Source: Clostridium sp. Marseille-P3244
Lineage (GTDB): Bacteria; Bacillota; Clostridia; Lachnospirales; Lachnospiraceae
Length of the DNA stretch: 64,000 nucleotides
Direction: 5' to 3'
Assembly: GCF_900120155.1 (NCBI RefSeq)
Contig: NZ_LT635548.1
Location: 158,601-222,600, forward strand
The translations under genes and the position numbers were made by a program. Under the pieces are notes generated by a model. The model did not search any database. It had not been told where the DNA came from and saw nothing but the letters and a program-made list of their open reading frames with translations. Numbering within the stretch: position 1 is the first letter of the stretch; every line of letters begins with the position of its first letter. Shown here one piece after another: positions 58,561 to 64,000 of the stretch.

Positions 58561-60678
58561 CTCTATGATTTCAAAATGGACGGTCTTGAGCACCTTGTCC
58601 GCCTCTGTGACACGAACGGTCACAGTCTGTCCCAGTTTATAGGTTTTCCCGGTATGTTCTCCGACCAGCGCATAATCCTGTTCCGAAAACTCATAGTGAT
58701 CATCCCACATATCAGCTACATGCGCAAGTCCTTCTATCGTATTCGGCAGCTCCACGTAGACACCCCACTTTGTGACGCCGGAGATAACTCCCCGGTATTC
58801 CTCGCCGATGTGCCCCTTCATATACTCGGCCTTCTTCATCTTCTCGACCTCGCGCTCTGCCTCCTCTGCTCTTCGTTCCCGCTCGCTGCACTGTGCCGCT
58901 ACCTTTGGCAGGATCTCTCCATAGTGATCCTCCCGATCCTCGTTCATCCTGCCCCGGAGAGTCTCCTTGATGATCCGGTGGATCTGCAGATCCGGATATC
59001 TCCGTATGGGAGAAGTAAAATGTGTATAATACTTCGCCGCCAGCCCGAAATGCCCGGTATTTTCTGTCGTATATCTGGCCCGCTTCATAGAACGCAGCGC
59101 CAGTCTGCTGATCAGGCCTTCCTCCGGCGTTCCCTCTGCTTTGTCCAACAGCTTTTGGATCTCTTTGGGCCGCACTTCATTGCGGGTATGAATATGATAC
59201 CCGAAATTATTGACAAAGGCAGACAGCTGCCGGATCTTTTCCTCATCCGGTGTTTCATGGGTCCGGTATAAAAACGGAATCTCCCTCCAGAAATATTCCT
59301 CTGCCACCGTCTCATTGGCCATCAGCATAAAATCTTCAATGATCTTTGTTGCCGCATTGCGCTCATAAGGGTGAACATCCACCGGCCTGCCCTGTTCGTC
59401 CAGCTCAATCTTTGTCTCCGGGAAATCAAAATCAATGGATCCTCTCCTGCCTCTGCGTTTCCGGATAAGATCAGACAGTTCTTTCATCTGCGCGATCATG
59501 GGAACAAATTCCGCGTACTCCGTCAGCGCCTGTTCCTCACCGTTCAACACAGACTCCACTTTGTTATAGCTCATCCTGCGGTCCACCCGGATCACTGTCT
59601 CAGCAATCTGGTGTTCCAGAATCTCTCCTTCCGGGCTGATCGTCATAATACAGGAAAGAGCCAGCCGGTCCTCCCCCGCATTCAGGGAACAAATCCCGTT
59701 GGACAGCTTATGAGGCAGCATGGGGATGACCCGGTCCGCAAGATATACGCTGGTTCCCCGTTCCAGCGCCTCCCGATCCAGAGCACTCCTCTCCTGCACG
59801 TAATTTGCCACATCCGCGATGTGTACGCCCAGCCGGTAGTTTTCCCCCTCCCGGTCCAGAGATACCGCGTCATCCAGATCTTTCGCGTCCTCCCCGTCTA
59901 TCGTCACCATCCTCCAGTCCCGGAGGTCTAAACGTCCCACACAGTCCGCCTCGCTGACAGGCTTTCCGACACGGACAGCCTGGTTTAATACCTTCTCCGG
60001 AAATTCCGTCCGGATCCCCAGATCCATAACAATAGAAAGTACATCCGTTCCCGGATCATTGACATGACCGATGATCTCCACGATCTTCCCCTCCGGCTTC
60101 ATGTTCTCTGATCCGTAAGAAGTCAGCTCCACTGCCACTTTATGGCCCGTCATGGCTCCCTGGTCCTTTCCTGCGGGAATATAGATATCCTTCAGATATC
60201 TCTGATCATCCGGCCGGACAAATCCGAACTCGCCGCACTTTTCATAAAGTCCCACAACACGGACGATGCCGTGGGAAAGGATCCCGACGATCTTTCCTTC
60301 CCTTCGTCGCCCGGACGGAGCCGACAATATAACAAACTCTACTTCATCCCCATGGAAAGCCCCTGAAAGATTTTCCTCTGAAATATATACATCCTCTCCG
60401 CCATCCTCAGGTATCACAAAACCAAATCCCCGGGAATTGGACTGAAATGTGCCTTTCAGCCGCACTGCGTGTCCCCTGCTGTATTTCCCTCTTTTGGAGA
60501 GAGCGATCTTTCCTTCCTCAACAAGGGCATCCAAAACTTCCTTCAGCTCATCTCTCTGATCCCGTGGGATCTGAAGAACAGCAGAAATCTCTTTTATCTT
60601 CATGGGCACATAGAGGTCGTCGCTGATAAAATCCAGAATGACCTTCTTCCGCCTCTCAAATGTCTCATCCATATCCAT
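58558..60678 (-). CDS. rnr: Ribonuclease R
   Basis: 706 residues: N-terminal winged-helix RNB-HTH, two cold-shock domains, the RNB catalytic core with [12 protein letters not shown] (about 255-266), and a C-terminal S1 domain ([19 protein letters not shown]). It degrades structured RNA 3' to 5' and works with SmpB and tmRNA on nonstop messages. The ATG at 60678 follows AAAGGACA; a second ATG two codons in is possible. secG lies upstream. Confidence 0.96.
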   Translation of the reverse strand: MDMDETFERRKKVILDFISDDLYVPMKIKEISAVLQIPRDQRDELKEVLDALVEEGKIALSKRGKYSRGHAVRLKGTFQSNSRGFGFVIPEDGGEDVYISEENLSGAFHGDEVEFVILSAPSGRRREGKIVGILSHGIVRVVGLYEKCGEFGFVRPDDQRYLKDIYIPAGKDQGAMTGHKVAVELTSYGSENMKPEGKIVEIIGHVNDPGTDVLSIVMDLGIRTEFPEKVLNQAVRVGKPVSEADCVGRLDLRDWRMVTIDGEDAKDLDDAVSLDREGENYRLGVHIADVANYVQERSALDREALERGTSVYLADRVIPMLPHKLSNGICSLNAGEDRLALSCIMTISPEGEILEHQIAETVIRVDRRMSYNKVESVLNGEEQALTEYAEFVPMIAQMKELSDLIRKRRGRRGSIDFDFPETKIELDEQGRPVDVHPYERNAATKIIEDFMLMANETVAEEYFWREIPFLYRTHETPDEEKIRQLSAFVNNFGYHIHTRNEVRPKEIQKLLDKAEGTPEEGLISRLALRSMKRARYTTENTGHFGLAAKYYTHFTSPIRRYPDLQIHRIIKETLRGRMNEDREDHYGEILPKVAAQCSERERRAEEAEREVEKMKKAEYMKGHIGEEYRGVISGVTKWGVYVELPNTIEGLAHVADMWDDHYEFSEQDYALVGEHTGKTYKLGQTVTVRVTEADKVLKTVHFEIIE

Positions 60679-60812
60679 TGTCCTTTCGAAACAGATATCC
60701 TCTTAACAAAAACATATTAATAATTTTTAGGCCTGTGAAAAAAGAAGCACCCTATATCCTCATAGAGCGCTTCCGTAACTATTATCTTCTGATACAGTGC
60801 TTTTGATACTGA

Positions 60813-61055
60813 TCAGTTCAAAACTCCGAGATTGAGCACAACAGCCAGCACGATAAATAATACTGCCACTACCCGGGTTGCCTTCACAAGAGCTCCTTCC
60901 ATAGAACGTCCCTTGTTGTGTCCCCAGTATGTGTCCGCAGCCCCACTGATAGTACCAAGTCCCGCTGATTTTCCCTCCTGTAAAAGAACAATCGCGGCTA
61001 ACGCAATACAATCTATAACAAAAATAATAGTCAAAACGATCTTCAAAATATCCAT
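60813..61055 (-). CDS. secG: Protein translocase subunit SecG
   Basis: 80 residues, two transmembrane helices (about 3-24 and 59-78) around the conserved loop LLQEGKSAGLGTISGAADTYWG. It is the small accessory subunit of the SecYEG channel. ATG at 61055 after GGAGGTAAG. rnr follows, the usual Firmicute order (secG, rnr, smpB). The 134 bases between secG and rnr hold only an imperfect hairpin (about 60752-60781). Confidence 0.95.
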   Translation of the reverse strand: MDILKIVLTIIFVIDCIALAAIVLLQEGKSAGLGTISGAADTYWGHNKGRSMEGALVKATRVVAVLFIVLAVVLNLGVLN

Positions 61056-61159
61056 TTTCTTACCTCCGAATCAAGAACATGCCTATTCTATCATAGTTAT
61101 GGGCTATTTGCAAGGCTTCGCGCCGACTTTTCCTGTTTTTGTCTGATGGTCTCCCCTGT

Positions 61160-62731
61160 CTACCGGGCAGCTTCTGCTCTGCGCGTTTTCACCTCATCAA
61201 ATTCTCTTTGGATCTCTTCTGACGGCTTCGGAGTAAGAAGAGACACTGTGACAATACAGATAGAAGAGAAGACGAATGCCGGCAGCAGCTCATAAATATC
61301 CCAAACACCTCCCAGAGGACGCACAAGAAGGTTCCAGACAAAAACCATAACGCCTCCTCCGATCATGCCTGCGATAGCCCCGGCCCTTGTGGTGCGTTTC
61401 CAGAACAGGCTGAAAAGCATCAGCGGTCCAAAAGTGGCGCCGAATCCTGCCCACGCAAAACTCACGATCGTAAAGATTACGCTGTTCTCATCCAAAGCGA
61501 TCACGATAGCGATCACGGCGATCAGAAGCAGAGTTACACGGGAAATATTCAACACTTCCTTATCTGACGCTTTTTTGCGAAAAAGTCCCTGGTAAATGTT
61601 TTTCGCAAACGCGGACGCCGCGATCAGCAGATAAGAGTCCGATGAACTGATCGTTGCCGCCAGAATTCCCGCCATTACAAATCCTGCAATGAGTGGCGGA
61701 AGAAGGTTCGTGGACAGAAGAATAAATACATTCTCTGCCTCCGAAGATGTCAGCAGCGCTGTCGGGTACAGAGATCGTCCCACTACACCGATGAAAACCG
61801 CGATCGTCAGGGAAATCAGCACCCATACCGTAGCGATGCGCCGTGAACGTGTAAGTTCACTCTCTCTCCGTATAGCCATAAATCTCAGCAGGACCTGAGG
61901 CATCCCGAAGTAGCCCAGTCCCCACGCCAGCATAGATACAACGGAAAGAATCCCGTATGGCGCCGCCGCGCCGAATACCGGCTGGCCGGCTGCAACCTGC
62001 TGGACTCCATCTGCCGCAGTCTGGGGAGTTGCCATACCGAAAAATTCCAGGAACCCCGGAATAGACTTTGCGTTTTCAATGACAGAACTCAGACCGCCTG
62101 CCGCCTCTGTGCCGACGATCACGATCACTCCCAGAGCAATGATCATTACGACAGCCTGCATAAAATCTGAAGCGCTCTCAGCCAGGAATCCCCCAATGAT
62201 CATATAGATTAAGACGAACACTGCTCCCACGATCATCATCGGTATATAGGGCAGATCAAAAAGTGTGGAAAACAGTTTGCCGCATGTTACAAGGCAGCTT
62301 GCCGCATATACTGTAAAAAAGATCAGGATGAACAAAGCGGATATGGTCATGATCACTTTCCGCTTTTCATGAAACCGGTTTGAAAAATATTCCGGCAGAG
62401 TGATCGCGTTGCCTGCCTTCTCGCTGTAACGGCGCAGTCGCTTGGATACGATCAGCCAGTTTATGTAAGTCCCCACTGCAAGCCCGATCGCCGTCCAGGC
62501 CGCGTCCGCGATACCGCACCAGTAAGCTACCCCCGGCAGTCCCATAAGCAGCCAGCCGGACATATCCGAAGCTTCCGCGCTCATGGCCGTCACCCAGGGG
62601 CCAAGGCTCCTGCCTCCGAGAAAATATGCGTCAGAGCTCTGATTGGCACGCTTCGCGAATGTCACTCCAAGTATGATAACCGCTGCCATATAGATGATCA
62701 TGGCAGTCAGTATCTGTAATGTATCTCCCAT
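61160..62731 (-). CDS. putP: Sodium/proline symporter (SSS family)
   Basis: 523 residues with about 13 membrane helices. The SSS motifs fit PutP: YFLGGRSLGPWVTAMSAEASDMSGWLL-type start (in pieces, about 36-62), RLRRYSEKAGNAITLPEYFSNRF and AGILAATISSSDSYLL. It takes up proline with sodium. ATG at 62731 after GGAAAAAGAGATG. Monocistronic; an IS1202-like element begins 172 bases upstream. Confidence 0.92.
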   Translation of the reverse strand: MGDTLQILTAMIIYMAAVIILGVTFAKRANQSSDAYFLGGRSLGPWVTAMSAEASDMSGWLLMGLPGVAYWCGIADAAWTAIGLAVGTYINWLIVSKRLRRYSEKAGNAITLPEYFSNRFHEKRKVIMTISALFILIFFTVYAASCLVTCGKLFSTLFDLPYIPMMIVGAVFVLIYMIIGGFLAESASDFMQAVVMIIALGVIVIVGTEAAGGLSSVIENAKSIPGFLEFFGMATPQTAADGVQQVAAGQPVFGAAAPYGILSVVSMLAWGLGYFGMPQVLLRFMAIRRESELTRSRRIATVWVLISLTIAVFIGVVGRSLYPTALLTSSEAENVFILLSTNLLPPLIAGFVMAGILAATISSSDSYLLIAASAFAKNIYQGLFRKKASDKEVLNISRVTLLLIAVIAIVIALDENSVIFTIVSFAWAGFGATFGPLMLFSLFWKRTTRAGAIAGMIGGGVMVFVWNLLVRPLGGVWDIYELLPAFVFSSICIVTVSLLTPKPSEEIQREFDEVKTRRAEAAR

Positions 62732-62903
62732 CTCTTTTTCCTTCCTTTTCCGTATTCTGCTGTTCCCGGATGCCTTTTCTTCCGGCTGCGGTATTCCCCT
62801 GATAATATATCAATGGAACCCCCGTCTGTATACAAGTTTTCTGTACAGCATAAACATAATTATAAACAATAAATAAAATTCTGGCAACTCTAACTTTTCA
62901 GGA

Positions 62904-64000
62904 TGTTATTCACTTATGATAATGTCTCCCTAGGATTCTCTTGAGATAATGTCACTTTTTGATAAACTATAAAACTATGAAAGAAGGTAAAATCACATTG
63001 TCTCAAAAGCAACTAAAAACATTTATGATTATCAACAGCTTCATCGACAAGTCCATTACAAGACAACAGGCTGCTGAGCTCTTAGGTCTTTCTACTCGCC
63101 AGATTACACGTTTAAAGAAAGGAGTCCTCTCTTCTGGTGCTCATTCCCTTATCCATAAAAATACTGGTAGAAAACCTGCTCACGCTGTTCCTGATGAAAC
63201 GAAGGAAGCTGTCCTTCAAATTTATTCCCGCCCGGAATTGTCTGGGGTCAACTTCCTCCATTTCAAAGATATACTCTTAGCAGATTTCGGAATCTCCATT
63301 TCCTATTCTGCTCTTTCCAGTATACTAAAAAATGCAGGTTTTGAAAGCCCCAAAAAGAAAAAAATCCGGCATCGCACCCACCGCCGGAAACGGAAGCCTC
63401 ATCCCGGACAGCTGGTCCAGATTGACGCCTCCCCGTATGAATGGTTCGGAGGTCCTGTGAAATACACCCTCCACGGGGCTATCGATGATGCTTCCGGACA
63501 GGTTGTCGGCCTGTTCCTCACACAAAACGAATGCCTTTATGGCTACCTGGAAACCCTGCGGCAATGCTGTACCGATTTTGGAATTCCTCAGACTGTTTAT
63601 TCAGACAACCATACCATCTTCCGCTCCCCTAAGACCGGGAAGATGACGACGGATGAACTGATTGCCGGAAAAACCGTACACTTGACCCAATTCGGGCGCT
63701 CGATGCATGAATTGGGGGTCGATATGATCTTTGCCAAAACACCCCAGGCAAAAGGACGCATTGAGCGCCTGTGGAACACCCTTCAAAGCCGTCTTCCCGT
63801 TGAACTTGCAAAACGGGGGATCCGCACTCTGACAGAGGCAAATCTTTTTTTAGAAAAAGAATACCGTACCCTCTTTAACCAGAAGTTTGCAGTAGAGCCC
63901 GAAGCAGCTTCGATCTTTGTCCCTCTTCCAGCGCAGACAGATATCGACTCCATCCTTTGTGTAAAACACACAAGGAAAACAGATGCAGCCGGTACATTCT
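62904..64000 (+). mobile_element. IS1202-like insertion sequence, second copy (cut by window edge)
   Basis: Identical in sequence to 22136-23232 apart from one base (63928 C versus 23160 T) as far as I can compare by eye, in the same orientation and 40,768 bases away. It starts TGTTATTCACTTATGATAAT. The flanking bases differ from those of the first copy, which confirms the left end. Confidence 0.88.
62977..64000 (+). CDS. IS1202-like transposase, second copy (C-terminus beyond window)
   Basis: The first 341 codons of the same transposase as at 22209-23558, including Asp150, Asp210 and Glu263. The only difference seen is Pro318 in place of Ser318. The rest lies beyond the window, so intactness cannot be judged. 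Confidence 0.88.
   Translation, partial: MKEGKITLSQKQLKTFMIINSFIDKSITRQQAAELLGLSTRQITRLKKGVLSSGAHSLIHKNTGRKPAHAVPDETKEAVLQIYSRPELSGVNFLHFKDILLADFGISISYSALSSILKNAGFESPKKKKIRHRTHRRKRKPHPGQLVQIDASPYEWFGGPVKYTLHGAIDDASGQVVGLFLTQNECLYGYLETLRQCCTDFGIPQTVYSDNHTIFRSPKTGKMTTDELIAGKTVHLTQFGRSMHELGVDMIFAKTPQAKGRIERLWNTLQSRLPVELAKRGIRTLTEANLFLEKEYRTLFNQKFAVEPEAASIFVPLPAQTDIDSILCVKHTRKTDAAGTF

Overview
The window looks like chromosome from a strictly anaerobic, low-to-mid GC Firmicute of the Lachnospiraceae type (gut Clostridia). The reasons are the housekeeping set and its order (ppdK, glyQS, recO, era, M16C peptidase), anaerobic ribonucleotide reductase nrdD/nrdG, [FeFe]-hydrogenase maturases hydE/hydG, a bacteriohemerythrin, GntR/LacI/PadR/HxlR regulators, and strong AGGAGG ribosome sites. 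No rRNA, tRNA or CRISPR array was seen. Most genes lie on the minus strand.

Layout. 1-6.1 kb: ppdK (cut by the window edge), a DUF1307 lipoprotein, an M18 aminopeptidase, a RAYT (REP-associated tyrosine transposase) between long inverted repeats, glyQS, recO and a YqzL-like small gene. 6.3-7.2 kb: a PadR regulator and a frameshifted DUF1048-type membrane protein. 7.5-19.3 kb: a catabolic island that resembles C-glycoside deglycosylation (dgp-type) loci. It has a ribose-type ABC importer, a Gfo/Idh/MocA oxidoreductase, alpha and beta subunits of a C-glycoside deglycosidase-like enzyme, two further TIM-barrel isomerases, a VOC protein, an S15/CocE hydrolase and a divergent LacI regulator with two palindromic operators. 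19.3-21.1 kb: an IS3-family element that has cut a transcription terminator in two. 21.1-30.5 kb: era, an IS1202-like element, an M16C peptidase, a YdbS/YdbT-like bPH2 pair and eno.

30.6-44.4 kb: a second catabolic island that looks like an Amadori-product (fructosamine) pathway. It has a FrlB-like deglycase, two FrlD-like kinases, a FrlC-like epimerase with a paralogue that has lost three of four metal ligands, an FGGY kinase, a BtpA/SgcQ protein, a HAD phosphatase, two amidohydrolases, a YjbQ protein and an NhaC-type transporter. Two GntR regulators are encoded divergently across a 424-base AT-rich region that holds about ten TATACCA half-sites. 44.5-46.7 kb: a decayed IS3-like element, itself inserted in a terminator hairpin, carrying an IS256-family element.

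46.7-62.7 kb: redox and housekeeping genes: trxB, nrdD with a fused C-terminal redoxin domain, nrdG, proC, acylphosphatase, a TM1266-type regulator with hydE and hydG behind an attenuator-like leader, HxlR plus a flavodoxin-fold reductase, bacteriohemerythrin, nudC, smpB, rnr, secG and putP. From 62.9 kb a second, almost identical IS1202-like copy runs off the window.

How it fits together: two import-and-cleave sugar-conjugate pathways, one likely for C-glycosides and one likely for Amadori compounds, sit in a core housekeeping backbone that has been remodelled by IS elements and RAYT-type palindromes. The pathway assignments are inferences from family membership and gene neighbourhood. The substrates themselves cannot be read from the sequence.
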